Below are positions 19,273-27,263 of a stretch of DNA of 44,925 nucleotides, in pieces (the stretch's first letter is position 1; the number at the start of each line of letters is the position of its first letter). The stretch is from Rhodanobacteraceae bacterium (GTDB lineage: Bacteria; Acidobacteriota; Terriglobia; Terriglobales; Acidobacteriaceae), in the NCBI GenBank assembly GCA_025350865.1, contig JANXWZ010000001.1, positions 1 to 44,925 of the forward strand, written 5' to 3'. A model generated the notes under the pieces. The model was not told the DNA's origin and searched no databases. It was given only the letters and a program-made list of their open reading frames with translations. Both the position numbers and the translations under genes were made by a program.

Positions 19273-20547
19273 ATGTCCTCTGCCCACAGGTTTACCCTGG
19301 TCGTCGCAATCCTGACTGGATCAGCAGTCTCTGCACAAATCCGCCAAATCGACCGGACGCAACTCCCTACAGACAATGCCGTCCAAGTCGCTTACGACGA
19401 CCTCCTTCCAATCAATGGCTATGCCCGAACCTACGAATCCGGGTGGCGATTTCCCGTGCCCCGGGACCAAGTCGCAAATCGCCTCAAGGTTGATCTGCTG
19501 GCCCTGCAATCGGCTCAGCGATCACACCCACAGAACGTTGAACTGCAATTATTGACAGGCCTTACAGCACACCTCGCATACAACCTAGACTTGCAAGAGG
19601 CGTACAACCCAGCAATGAAGCTCCTTGGAGCCCTCGCCGCGAACGACTACCGTGCCGCGTGGTTCCTCGGTATCCATCGCTGCCAATCCAACGACACCGT
19701 CGGTGGAATGAACCAGCTCCTCGGCGTAGAAGCCTCAACCCAGAAGCTCCCCAGCGACTTCTGGCAGGACTATGCGAATTGCGCCAGTGTCACCTTCATG
19801 CCGGCCCACGCCGTCCGCGCATACGACCTCGCTGACGCTGCCAACAACGGGCAACCAGTCGACTCCGCCCTCGAGCGGATTGCACGCAACGCCATCAAGC
19901 CGAGCGCAAACACCGGAACGTACACAGACAAGCAAGCATGGTCCGAGATCCAAGCCGGCAAGACGGCCCGCTTCACGAGCACCCTCTGCGGTATCTCCTT
20001 CGAAATCCCATCCGACGACGCAGTCCAGATCGGCAGTAAGATCGAGAATGGGCCGTGCTATGCAGGCGTCGAGACTCCGCGCTACAAGACTCGCACCAAG
20101 CCGAGCAGTGCGACGATGTCTCTTCACTCAGATCCGGCGCCACCCGGAGAATCGCTTGCTTCCTTTGCCCAGAGCTACCTAGACAAGCCCGACTTTGCCG
20201 GTGCAAAGATCGCAACCGGCCTCCCCTGTCCGACCCAAGATTGCGTCGCCTATGAGCTCATCACCAACAACATTTATTACCTGCAAGGCGGAGCGCACGC
20301 CCTGCTCCTGTTCTTTGCCAGCGATCAACCTCAGTATCCGGGGCTAAAGCTGGAAAGCCCCACCGCCCTGCCTAAAGCCGATCCCAAGTCCTCCGGGCCG
20401 ACCTTTTATCGTCCTAAAGAAACTTTGCAACGTCTACCCGGGATCCGCTTCTTCGTTGCCATCCTCGACGCGAACGCCGACATTTACACCCCTTCGCGCA
20501 CAGACTTCAATGCCTTCCTGCGAAGCATCGTTGTTGATTCGAAGTAG
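19273..20547 (+). CDS. Secreted hypothetical protein, possible helical repeat N-half
   Basis: The 424-residue protein has a signal peptide (MSSAHRFTLVVAILTGSAVS, cleavage near SAQ). The N-terminal half is helical with alternating small and large hydrophobics (VANRLKVDLLALQSAQRS, LQLLTGLTAHLAYNLDLQ, AMKLLGALAANDYRAAWFLG), like TPR-type repeats. The C-terminal half is mixed and contains five cysteines that could pair (CGISFEI, GPCYAG, CPTQDC). No enzyme motif was recognised. GAGGA five bases before the ATG gives a good ribosome site and TAAACT further upstream a possible -10, so this gene is leadered. It stands alone on the plus strand, convergent with brnTA. Confidence 0.7.
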   Translation: MSSAHRFTLVVAILTGSAVSAQIRQIDRTQLPTDNAVQVAYDDLLPINGYARTYESGWRFPVPRDQVANRLKVDLLALQSAQRSHPQNVELQLLTGLTAHLAYNLDLQEAYNPAMKLLGALAANDYRAAWFLGIHRCQSNDTVGGMNQLLGVEASTQKLPSDFWQDYANCASVTFMPAHAVRAYDLADAANNGQPVDSALERIARNAIKPSANTGTYTDKQAWSEIQAGKTARFTSTLCGISFEIPSDDAVQIGSKIENGPCYAGVETPRYKTRTKPSSATMSLHSDPAPPGESLASFAQSYLDKPDFAGAKIATGLPCPTQDCVAYELITNNIYYLQGGAHALLLFFASDQPQYPGLKLESPTALPKADPKSSGPTFYRPKETLQRLPGIRFFVAILDANADIYTPSRTDFNAFLRSIVVDSK

Positions 20548-20594
20548 CCCGTTTCGCGATCCGTCGTACTCCAGATACACCGATCCTCAGCAGC

Positions 20595-20834
20595 CTAGCT
20601 TGCCCTCTTCAACTCCTGCGCCGACTTCGCCGCCTTGATCAGCAGCCGAAGCGCTTCGTTTACGGAACGCGAATCGGGGAAAGCCGCCTTCACGTCGGGA
20701 TCGAGTGATACAACATCGTCGGAAGAGGACTCAGGCTTGTCCTCGACAGCGATCCGCACCAGCGAGTGACTCTCGTTGTAGTCCTTGTGATGGACTCCCT
20801 GCACAGCATTTGAGAAATCGTAGCTCTTTCGCAT
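20595..20834 (-). CDS. brnA: BrnA-like antitoxin
   Basis: The 79-residue protein starts MRKSYDFS, the usual opening of BrnA antitoxins, and ends in a ribbon-helix-helix-like part (VVSLDPDVKAAF, SRSVNEALRLLIKAA). The middle is acidic and polar. BrnA binds BrnT and represses the operon. The ATG at 20834 lies two bases after the brnT stop; a TTG at 20840 overlapping that stop would add two residues. Position right after brnT is the conserved gene order. The sequence match to classical BrnA is partial, so the call leans on context. Confidence 0.68.
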   Translation of the reverse strand: MRKSYDFSNAVQGVHHKDYNESHSLVRIAVEDKPESSSDDVVSLDPDVKAAFPDSRSVNEALRLLIKAAKSAQELKRAS

Positions 20835-20836
20835 TG

Positions 20837-21124
20837 TCAACCACCACGCCTTTCCAGATACTCCGCAATCTCGTCGCTCTCAGATTCCCACGCGCTGATG
20901 AGTCGAATTACGTTTTCCATCTGGGTATAAACCACCGTCAAGATGCGACCAGCGTTCGATTCTCCAATACTAATGCTTCTCTCTTCCTCGCCGCTGTGGT
21001 CCGGATCGGGGATCATAAGTTCATAGGGGTCGCCGAAAATTGTCTGAGCCTCGACGAATGAAACCTTGTGCTTGCGCTGGTTGGACTCGGCCTTCTGCGG
21101 GTCATGTTCGAAGACCAATGCCAT
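20837..21124 (-). CDS. brnT: BrnT-family toxin
   Basis: The 95-residue protein matches the BrnT ribonuclease fold: FEHDPQKAESNQRKHKVSF, FVEAQTIFGDPYELMIPDPD, then ERSISIGESNAGRILTVVYT and VIRLISAWESESDE. The family pattern F(E/D)WDxxKAxxNxxKHxVSFxEA...FxDP and the closing IRxISAR are nearly complete, with RISAR reading LISAW. BrnT is a translation-blocking RNase neutralised by BrnA. The ATG at 21124 gives the standard N-terminus; the frame runs on to 21202 without resemblance. TACGCT ends six bases before the ATG on the minus strand. Confidence 0.9.
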   Translation of the reverse strand: MALVFEHDPQKAESNQRKHKVSFVEAQTIFGDPYELMIPDPDHSGEEERSISIGESNAGRILTVVYTQMENVIRLISAWESESDEIAEYLERRGG

Positions 21125-21130
21125 TTCGCT

Positions 21131-21136
21131 AGCGTA
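21131..21136 (-). promoter_or_regulatory. Candidate -10 box of brnTA, leaderless start
   Basis: Minus-strand TACGCT, then AGCGAA (six bases), then the ATG at 21124. Autorepression by BrnTA would be expected here, but no palindrome stands out. Confidence 0.4.
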
Positions 21137-21229
21137 CACCCGGCTTACACAGCCCCCATTGCCCAACCCGTTTCCCATTTCCGCAAACCTGCCCTGCAAC
21201 ACCCAACCCCTGATAACCTTTTGTTCAGG

Positions 21230-21601
21230 ATGAAGCGCTCACTCCACGTCTCCGCGCCCTTGCTTGCCGCCGCCGCGCTTTCCATCACCACCGGCTGCCG
21301 CAAGCCCGAGATGCAGCGTTGTGTCGACGAAAAAAACCAAGTCGTCGCCGACAGCTTCTGCCAGAACACCAACTCTCAGCAACCTATCCGCAACTCCACC
21401 GGCGGCTTCTACTATCCATACCGCTACTACTACGGGGGCATGGGCGGCTATGGCCTCGGAACACCGGTCACGGGCGGCGGATATGCGCCGATTGCGGGTC
21501 GATCCTACTCGTCGAGCACTACGCGCGGCGGCTTTGGCAGCACCCACAGCGGCTCCGGGGAATCCGGCGGCGGCTCGCACGGCAGCAGCGGAGGAGAGTA
21601 A
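21230..21601 (+). CDS. YgiB-like lipoprotein
   Basis: The 123-residue lipoprotein has a signal ending LSITTGC. After a short Cys-containing part (MQRCVDEKNQVVADSFCQ) come Tyr/Gly-rich sequence (YYPYRYYYGGMGGYGLG) and a Ser/Gly-rich tail with TTRGGFGSTHSG. The TxxRGGFG motif and the position directly before a YgiC-type ligase match the E. coli ygiB-ygiC pair (DUF1190 lipoprotein plus glutathionylspermidine-synthetase-like protein). Function in E. coli is unsettled, with biofilm and envelope roles proposed. Its stop TAA overlaps the ATG of the next gene by one base. The start ATG at 21230 is fixed by the lipoprotein signal; TAACCT lies ten bases before it. Confidence 0.75.
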   Translation: MKRSLHVSAPLLAAAALSITTGCRKPEMQRCVDEKNQVVADSFCQNTNSQQPIRNSTGGFYYPYRYYYGGMGGYGLGTPVTGGGYAPIAGRSYSSSTTRGGFGSTHSGSGESGGGSHGSSGGE

Positions 21602-22860
21602 TGCAGCGAATCACCCTCACCCCGCGTCCCGACTGGCAAGCCAAGGTCGAAGAGCAAGGCCTCACCTACCACTCACCCTCGGCCATGGCTCCGCATCCAT
21701 ATTGGGACGAGTCTGCCGCGTACCACTTCACCGCCGCCGAGATCGATACTCTCGAAGCGGCCGGCAACGAGTTGCAGACCATGTGTCTCGCCGCCGCGCA
21801 GCACGTCATCGACAAGCAGCGCTATCACGAGCTCGATATTCCGCCCGCCGCTGTCCCGATGATCGAGTGGGCGTGGAACAAGGAGCCGCCCGCAATCTAC
21901 GGGCGCTTCGATATCTCGTGGGCCGGCGCGTCGTCCGGTCAGGCTCCCAAGTTGCTGGAATACAACGCCGACACCCCGACTTCGCTGCTTGAAGCCGCAG
22001 TGGTCCAATGGGCGTGGATGGAAGACGTGACCGAGACCCTGCCCGGAACGTCGTTCCTGCACAAGCGCGACCAGTTCAACTCGATCCACGACCGCCTGAT
22101 CGCGAAGTGGAAGGATGTCGCCGAATCGCTTACCCAGCCCGTCTACTTCGCCGCGCTGGAGTTCGACGAGCCCGATCCGCAAAGCGCGAAGGAAGCCGCC
22201 GAAGACCTGCTCACCGTCACCTATCTCCGCGATACAGCCGAGCAGGCTGGCCTGCAGACGCGCCATATTCCGCTCCAGGACATCGGTTGGAACCCCGACC
22301 GCCACTGCTTCGTCGACACCGACTTCGACGAGAACCAGATGCAGTCGATCTTCAAGCTCTACCCGTGGGAGGCGATGCTCGCAGAGGAGTTCGGCCCCAA
22401 CGCGCTGGCTACCTACCAGTCGATGACGTGGATCGAGCCGATCTGGAAGATGCTGCTCTCGAACAAGGGAATCCTGCCCATCCTGTGGGAGCTTTACCCG
22501 AACCACGAGCTGCTGCTCCCAGCTTTTTTTGAGCGACCGGGCGAAGACATGCAGACGAGCAGCTATACCCGCCTCTCCTCGTATGTCCGCAAGCCGCTGC
22601 ACTCACGCGAAGGTGCCAACGTGTCCATCATCCGGCCCAACGCGCAGACGGTTGAGACCCCCGGCCCATACGGTGGCGGCCCGTTCATCCGGCAGGCTAT
22701 CGCGCCGGACGCAATCTTCCCCAACGCCGCCGGGCAGCCGCGCTATCCGATCCTCGGCGTATGGATGATCGACCAGGAATGCAGCGGGCTGGGTGTCCGC
22801 GAGTCGGCCGGGCCAATTACGGATAACCTCAGCAGCTTCATCCCGCACTACTTCACCTGA
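21601..22860 (+). CDS. ygiC: Glutathionylspermidine synthetase-like ligase (YgiC family)
   Basis: The 419-residue ATP-grasp enzyme is related to the synthetase domain of glutathionylspermidine synthase. Markers are RFDISWAGASSGQAPKLLEY, NADTPTSLLEAAVVQWAWME, GPNALATYQSMTWIEPIWKM, NKGILPILWELYPNHELLLP, YVRKPLHSREGANVSI and a C-terminal GVWMIDQECSGLGVRES. YgiC/YjfC proteins lack the amidase half and probably ligate an amine to a peptide-like substrate, but their substrate is not known. The ATG overlaps the stop of the YgiB-like gene (TAATG), so the two are co-translated. The 3' end overlaps the convergent membrane-protein gene by 13 bases. Confidence 0.92.
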   Translation: MQRITLTPRPDWQAKVEEQGLTYHSPSAMAPHPYWDESAAYHFTAAEIDTLEAAGNELQTMCLAAAQHVIDKQRYHELDIPPAAVPMIEWAWNKEPPAIYGRFDISWAGASSGQAPKLLEYNADTPTSLLEAAVVQWAWMEDVTETLPGTSFLHKRDQFNSIHDRLIAKWKDVAESLTQPVYFAALEFDEPDPQSAKEAAEDLLTVTYLRDTAEQAGLQTRHIPLQDIGWNPDRHCFVDTDFDENQMQSIFKLYPWEAMLAEEFGPNALATYQSMTWIEPIWKMLLSNKGILPILWELYPNHELLLPAFFERPGEDMQTSSYTRLSSYVRKPLHSREGANVSIIRPNAQTVETPGPYGGGPFIRQAIAPDAIFPNAAGQPRYPILGVWMIDQECSGLGVRESAGPITDNLSSFIPHYFT

Positions 22861-24419
22861 GCTTTGCGGCATTGTGGCTTGACCATGAAAATCCGTACTG
22901 GATTGTTGGCGTCTGGCTCGCCATTCGCTCGCATCAGCATTTGCTCCTCGACGCACCTTCCCAACTCACCGTTTGCGTCGCCTGCTCGCTGACTCAGACC
23001 TGCGGAAAACCAGACACGGAAGTCCAACACGGTCTTCAGGTCGCGCTGCCGCACATAAGTTGCGAGCGTTCCGGCGGACGAGTAAGGCAAAATCCGGTCA
23101 TTGACGAGCCCGTCCAGGTTGGTGACCTCTCCATCCCCAAAGTAGGAGATGATGCCACTGTTCCATGCTCCAACCGGCCGCAATTCCGGATGAGCCTTGA
23201 GGTAGACTCCCCCTCCATATAACGCCGCCTGATATGTCAGTGGAGGCTCAAAGCTGAACCAAACCCCGCAGGCACAAACCAGCCCGGCGATCGTGAGCGA
23301 CAGGACACGCTGCCGTTCAACCAGCCACCTGCCCCCGCCGGCAGCGAGAAGCGCTACTGGAATTTCAAGGTTTGCTACATACCAGTTCTGCAGCTCGGAG
23401 CTGTTGAAGCGGTAGAAGACGACGTAAGCAAGGATCGTACCCACCACTCCGAAGACCATGGCCCTACGCTTTGGATCACCATCTGAAATGGTCTTCCACA
23501 GCCCGGCAGTCAAAGATGCCAACATCCCGAACGCAACTGTCGCAGCAATCCATTCCACTCGCCGCGATATCGTACCGCTGTTCTCAGACGGCAGGAAAAA
23601 TCTGTGCAGCAGACTAAGCACCAGCCTGGACGAATAGCCCCGCTGGCGCGACCAGAGCAGCTTCTGCAGCGCGCTGGACTGGGCCCATTCGCCTGAGATC
23701 CAGTGTGTGTGCAACAACACAACTGCGAGCCCGAGCACTGATCCAGCCAGCACAGCGGCACTGATCCGGGTCATCGTCCGGCTCGAGAGTCCTCGCTTCG
23801 CCATAAGAAAGTGCATCGCAAAAAGGCATAGCGGCAGCATCCCGAAGTCGCTGCGCGCCAGCATCCCGAACAAGCCGAGTCCTACAGCAGCAGCAGCCGA
23901 CCACCGCGAGGTAGCCTCGTCCGTGCGGCACAACAAGTCCAGCACCGCCGCCGACGCGAGCAGCACGGGCGCCGTCTCCATCAGGTTTACGTCCCATTGA
24001 AGCGATAGCGCGGAGAGCATTACGATTGCAATGCCAATCGTTGCACCATCGCCATAAAGTCTCGCGGCAGTCCGAGCCGCAAGCCACGCAGCAAGCGTTA
24101 CACAGCCAATGTTGACCACACCGGTGACCAGTATGATGCCTTGCAGATTGATCGCTGGAGCCATGCGGTACAGGGCGGCAAGCAGATATCCCCAGAGCAG
24201 GTGGAAGCCGCTGGCAGGCTCGACGCCGTCGAAGGTCCAGCGCCCGGTTTGCGCAAAGTTCCGCCCCATGACGAGGTAATAGTAGGCGTCGTCCGGAATG
24301 TATCGCACAAGCAAGCGATCAGGCAGCCGATACAGAAATATCAGCCGAGCCACAGCCACCAGCCCAACCAGCGCCGTCACAATCCACTGACCAGCACGTC
24401 CGGGCTCGGCTCGATTCAT
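22848..24419 (-). CDS. GT-C type membrane glycosyltransferase-like protein
   Basis: The 523-residue membrane protein starts with a basic N-terminus and helix (GQWIVTALVGLVAVARLIFL). A loop then carries the paired acidic motif IPDDAYYYLVMGRNFAQTGR (Asp43, Asp44), typical of the catalytic first loop of GT-C enzymes. About ten more hydrophobic segments and a C-terminal soluble domain of around 130 residues follow. Donor and acceptor are unknown. It differs from the GT-C gene at 14248 and is not a recent duplicate. The frame extends to 24707 but TATACT six bases before 24419 and the basic-helix start define the N-terminus. It is divergent from ampH with 51 bases between. Confidence 0.72.
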   Translation of the reverse strand: MNRAEPGRAGQWIVTALVGLVAVARLIFLYRLPDRLLVRYIPDDAYYYLVMGRNFAQTGRWTFDGVEPASGFHLLWGYLLAALYRMAPAINLQGIILVTGVVNIGCVTLAAWLAARTAARLYGDGATIGIAIVMLSALSLQWDVNLMETAPVLLASAAVLDLLCRTDEATSRWSAAAAVGLGLFGMLARSDFGMLPLCLFAMHFLMAKRGLSSRTMTRISAAVLAGSVLGLAVVLLHTHWISGEWAQSSALQKLLWSRQRGYSSRLVLSLLHRFFLPSENSGTISRRVEWIAATVAFGMLASLTAGLWKTISDGDPKRRAMVFGVVGTILAYVVFYRFNSSELQNWYVANLEIPVALLAAGGGRWLVERQRVLSLTIAGLVCACGVWFSFEPPLTYQAALYGGGVYLKAHPELRPVGAWNSGIISYFGDGEVTNLDGLVNDRILPYSSAGTLATYVRQRDLKTVLDFRVWFSAGLSQRAGDANGELGRCVEEQMLMRANGEPDANNPVRIFMVKPQCRKAQVK

Positions 24420-24425
24420 GCCCCG

Positions 24426-24431
24426 AGTATA
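24426..24431 (-). promoter_or_regulatory. Candidate -10 box, leaderless start
   Basis: Minus-strand TATACT, then CGGGGC (six bases), then the ATG at 24419. It faces the ampH promoter 27 bases away, so the two promoters overlap. Confidence 0.55.
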
Positions 24432-24458
24432 TCCACCGCTTCGTCGGCAGCGCCGCGA

Positions 24459-24464
24459 TAAGAT
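24459..24464 (+). promoter_or_regulatory. Candidate -10 box of ampH, leaderless start
   Basis: TAAGAT, then AGAGGC (six bases), then the TTG at 24471. The spacing supports the rare TTG as the real start. Confidence 0.45.
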
Positions 24465-24470
24465 AGAGGC

Positions 24471-25694
24471 TTGCGTCGCCCCAAACTCATTTGCACCGCC
24501 TTCGCCTTCGCGTTGATGCTCGCGCCGCATCCATATGCGTCTGCACAAGCCGCTCTGCCCGACCTGCAGACGGCCGATGCTCTCGGCCAGGACCTCTTCA
24601 TCAGGTCCGGCTCGACCGGCATGGTGATGGTCGTCGTGCGCGACAAGCAGGTCTTCTTCCGCGGCTATGGCGAGACGGCTCCGGGCAGCGGCCAGGTGCC
24701 TACGCAATCGTCGATCCTGCGGCTCTGTTCGCTCTCGAAGATTTTCGCTTCAGACCTGTTCATCAAGCTCGCAGGCGACAAGCTGGTGAGGCTCGATGAC
24801 CCGCTGCAGAAGTTCGCTCCGCCCAAGGTCAAGGTTCCCGGCAAACCCGGCCATCCTATCGTCCTGTCGAATCTCGCGACGCATACCTCGGGGATTCCAC
24901 GCGAGGTAGGCCACGCCCCTAAGGGCACGCCGCACTTCACCTTTCCAGACGAGCCTTCCCGCTGGCGCTGGCTCCCGAAGCAGGTTCTGAAGTCCACGCC
25001 GGGAACCGAGGCCGTCTACAGCAACGTCGGCTTCGACCTGCTGGGCGACGCGCTGGAGAAGGCCGCACACAAGCCCTACGCGACGCTACTCTTCGAGCGC
25101 ACCACCCAGCCACTCGGGATGCGCGAGACCGGCTTCACTCCGAATGCCAGCCAGTGCGCCCGCCTGCTGCAGGCCGGACGCGACGAAGGCCCGTGCACCG
25201 ATACGCAGGAGTCGGCGGGCTCTTCGGGGCTCTACTCGACTGCCGCCGACGTGACGCTCTGGCTCCAGTACCTGCTGGGGGCGCAGCCGGCAATCGCGGA
25301 GGCGGTCTACGTTGATCCCGCTACCCTGCTGAAGCAGTCGGGACTGGATCATGCCGGTGCGCCTACGGGGATCGGCCTCGGGTGGATGCACATCGCCGCG
25401 ACTGATGGGTCCGATATCACGGAAAAGACTGGTGGCGGCGCGGGCTTCGTGACGTACATCGCGCTCAGCCAGACGCATCACACCGCGATCTTCGTTGCTG
25501 CAACCGACGGCGCTCCGAACCCCAACCCCGCGCCGCCCGCTGCTCCGGTGCCGCACCTCAACTTCTTTGGGCTGGCGAATAACGTTCTGCTTGGCGTCGA
25601 CGGTCTGGCGCCGCTCGCGCCACCGCCGCCGAAGCCGATCCGCCGGACGAAGCCAAGAACCAACGCGATCCCGAAACGGCGCGTCCGCCGCTGA
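24471..25694 (+). CDS. ampH: AmpH-like D-Ala-D-Ala carboxypeptidase/endopeptidase (class C beta-lactamase fold)
   Basis: The 407-residue penicillin-binding-type serine hydrolase is exported by a signal peptide ending near ASA at about residue 25. The active-site SxxK is SLSK (Ser87, Lys90) within LRLCSLSKIF, and the second element YSN is at 183-185. The KTG box is present as KTGGG in ITEKTGGGAGF. LRLCSLSK, DDPLQKFAPP, LATHTSGIPRE and QPLGMRETGFTP follow the E. coli AmpH pattern closely. AmpH trims peptidoglycan peptides and takes part in recycling and cell shape; it is a weak beta-lactamase at most. The C-terminal tail is Pro-rich then strongly basic. The start is TTG at 24471, with an in-frame ATG at 24516 that would cut the signal peptide. 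Confidence 0.88.
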   Translation: MRRPKLICTAFAFALMLAPHPYASAQAALPDLQTADALGQDLFIRSGSTGMVMVVVRDKQVFFRGYGETAPGSGQVPTQSSILRLCSLSKIFASDLFIKLAGDKLVRLDDPLQKFAPPKVKVPGKPGHPIVLSNLATHTSGIPREVGHAPKGTPHFTFPDEPSRWRWLPKQVLKSTPGTEAVYSNVGFDLLGDALEKAAHKPYATLLFERTTQPLGMRETGFTPNASQCARLLQAGRDEGPCTDTQESAGSSGLYSTAADVTLWLQYLLGAQPAIAEAVYVDPATLLKQSGLDHAGAPTGIGLGWMHIAATDGSDITEKTGGGAGFVTYIALSQTHHTAIFVAATDGAPNPNPAPPAAPVPHLNFFGLANNVLLGVDGLAPLAPPPPKPIRRTKPRTNAIPKRRVRR

Positions 25695-25773
25695 ATGTGG
25701 CGGCTTAGGCCTCGCGGCGAACCATATGCCATGTTTGGGGTGGGATACCATAGACCCATCGGAGGGACTGGCA

Positions 25774-26385
25774 ATGCGCGCTGGACAAATCGACCTGCTC
25801 GACCTCACACTGCCCATCACGCTGCGCCCGAGCGCTCCTGTCTCGGACGAAGAGCTGATGCGTTTCTCCGAACAGAACAAGCCCTACAAAATCGAGCGGA
25901 ACAAAGAGGGAGAGATCACGGTAATGACCCCAGTCGGCGGAATTGGAAGCACCCACGAGCGATACGTCAACGGCGAGCTATATATCTGGACGCGCAAGGC
26001 TGGGACCGGTATCGACTTCAGCCCGAGCGTCGGGTTCAACCTTCCGGACGGCTCCTGTCTCTCGCCCGATGCCTCCTGGGTTGCACTGGACCGTTGGAAC
26101 GCGTTGACGCCGAGCCAGCAATCCGGCTTCCCGCCCCTGTGCCCCGACTTCCTCATCGAAGTCCGCTCGCAAAGTGACCCGCGCCGGATGGTGGAGGCCA
26201 AGATGCAGACGTGGCTCGATAACGGTGCGAAGCTTGCGTGGCTGGTCGATCCGATCGCAGGCAGCGTTACCATCCATCGCCCCGGGCGACCAGCCGAAAT
26301 CCTCGACCGTCCAGATATCGTTCGAGGGGAAGGCCCGGTCGATGGATTCGAGTTGCCCTGCGGCCCTCTCTGGCTGTCGCGCTAG
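25774..26385 (+). CDS. Uma2-family (DUF820) endonuclease-like protein
   Basis: The 203-residue protein carries the PD-(D/E)xK-type fold of the Uma2 family: LSPDASWVALDRW, then CPDFLIEVRSQSDPRRMVEA, KMQTWLDNGAKLAWLVDPIA and the closing GFELPCGPLW. Family members are abundant in cyanobacteria and soil bacteria; nuclease activity is inferred from fold and the biological role is not established. GGAGGG eight bases before the ATG at 25774 fixes the start, and a TACCAT upstream may be its -10. It lies 79 bases after ampH and just before the MLDVHPPHS array. The lone copy here shows no partner gene. Confidence 0.85.
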   Translation: MRAGQIDLLDLTLPITLRPSAPVSDEELMRFSEQNKPYKIERNKEGEITVMTPVGGIGSTHERYVNGELYIWTRKAGTGIDFSPSVGFNLPDGSCLSPDASWVALDRWNALTPSQQSGFPPLCPDFLIEVRSQSDPRRMVEAKMQTWLDNGAKLAWLVDPIAGSVTIHRPGRPAEILDRPDIVRGEGPVDGFELPCGPLWLSR

Positions 26386-26400
26386 CCGATTGCTGGGTGC

Positions 26401-26426
26401 CCCATGTCTCGCGGTTGAGACATGGG
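26401..26426. promoter_or_regulatory. Perfect inverted repeat next to the promoter of array copy A
   Basis: CCCATGTCTC and GAGACATGGG are perfect 10-base arms around GCGGTT. The likely -10 (ATACGAA region) starts directly after the right arm, so the repeat covers the -10/-35 spacer as an operator would. The preceding bases GGGTGC make it similar to dispersed GGGTGCCCCA palindromes, so a mobile or repeat origin is also possible. Related versions lie before copy C (degraded, near 28032) and copy D (32363-32390). Confidence 0.6.
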
Positions 26427-26460
26427 ATACGAATACCCAACCCCTTCCTTCGGAGCCTTA

Positions 26461-27228
26461 ATGCTCGACGTTCACCCGCCCCACAGCCCCACCCATACGT
26501 GGAAAGACTTCTTAATCCATATCGCCACCATCGTTGTCGGCTTGCTCATTGCCATCGGCCTGGAGCAGACGGTGGAGTATCCGCATGAGCGCAAGCTCGT
26601 CGCCGAAATCCGAAATGCGTTGGAGACCGAGCGACTGATCAACATCAATCGTTTCGAGGCCAATACCAAGGAATTTCGCCGGGAGATTGTCATGCTCCTC
26701 GACAATCGTGCCGTCTTCGTCTACCTCAAGCAGCATCCGGGAGCGCCAGAGTCTGAATGGCCCGCCAAGCTCGAGTGGTATCAGGTGCTCCTCGTTCCGC
26801 GCGATTCGGTATGGCTTCGCGCCCAGCAGGATAATGTCCTGTCTCATCTGCCTGACGCGGAAGCTCGCCACATCGCCAGCCTCTATCGTGAATTGGACAT
26901 CCTGGCCGTAGTCCTGCGCGAGAAGGTAAAGGCCATCCACAGCGCGAATACGTATGCCGTCGCGAAGCTCCCATCTCAGCTCACCCCCGCCGAAATCGAT
27001 CGCGAGATCGAGTACATCGACAAAAGCATCGCTACATGCGAGGAAGTAGCCTGGGAACAGCGCACGCTGACCAGAACGTTCCCGGACTTTGATCGCTCCC
27101 CAACCTGGGCTGAGATGCGCATGGACGGCCCCGCCCATGCCGAGCCGACTCACGATGGAGCCCGCATCCTCGACGAAGCCCATGAATACGCCAGCAAACT
27201 CGAAGCCGAACGAGGAGAAGGAAAGTAA
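26461..27228 (+). CDS. MLDVHPPHS-family membrane protein, copy A
   Basis: The 255-residue protein of an unnamed family seems typical of Acidobacteriaceae. The cytoplasmic head is MLDVHPPHSPTHTWKDFL with four histidines, followed at about 19-38 by one membrane helix (IATIVVGLLIAIGLEQTVE end). The rest is a helical, charged domain, probably periplasmic. A conserved-looking element reads DSVWLRAQQDNVLSHLP, matching SVWAISKSNGTAALLP in copy B. No enzyme motif is visible. GGAGCC three bases before the ATG is the ribosome site, shared with copies C and D. Copy A lacks the HHHH stretch seen after the helix in B and D. Copy B starts 35 bases downstream, so the two probably form an operon. Function unknown. 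Confidence 0.8.
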   Translation: MLDVHPPHSPTHTWKDFLIHIATIVVGLLIAIGLEQTVEYPHERKLVAEIRNALETERLININRFEANTKEFRREIVMLLDNRAVFVYLKQHPGAPESEWPAKLEWYQVLLVPRDSVWLRAQQDNVLSHLPDAEARHIASLYRELDILAVVLREKVKAIHSANTYAVAKLPSQLTPAEIDREIEYIDKSIATCEEVAWEQRTLTRTFPDFDRSPTWAEMRMDGPAHAEPTHDGARILDEAHEYASKLEAERGEGK

Positions 27229-27263
27229 ACCAACCGGAGCGGTCACGAAAGGACATGCCTCAA

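Noticed and set aside
21673-22602. Minus-strand frame of 309 codons
   Set aside because: Antisense to the YgiC ligase gene, which has clear family motifs.
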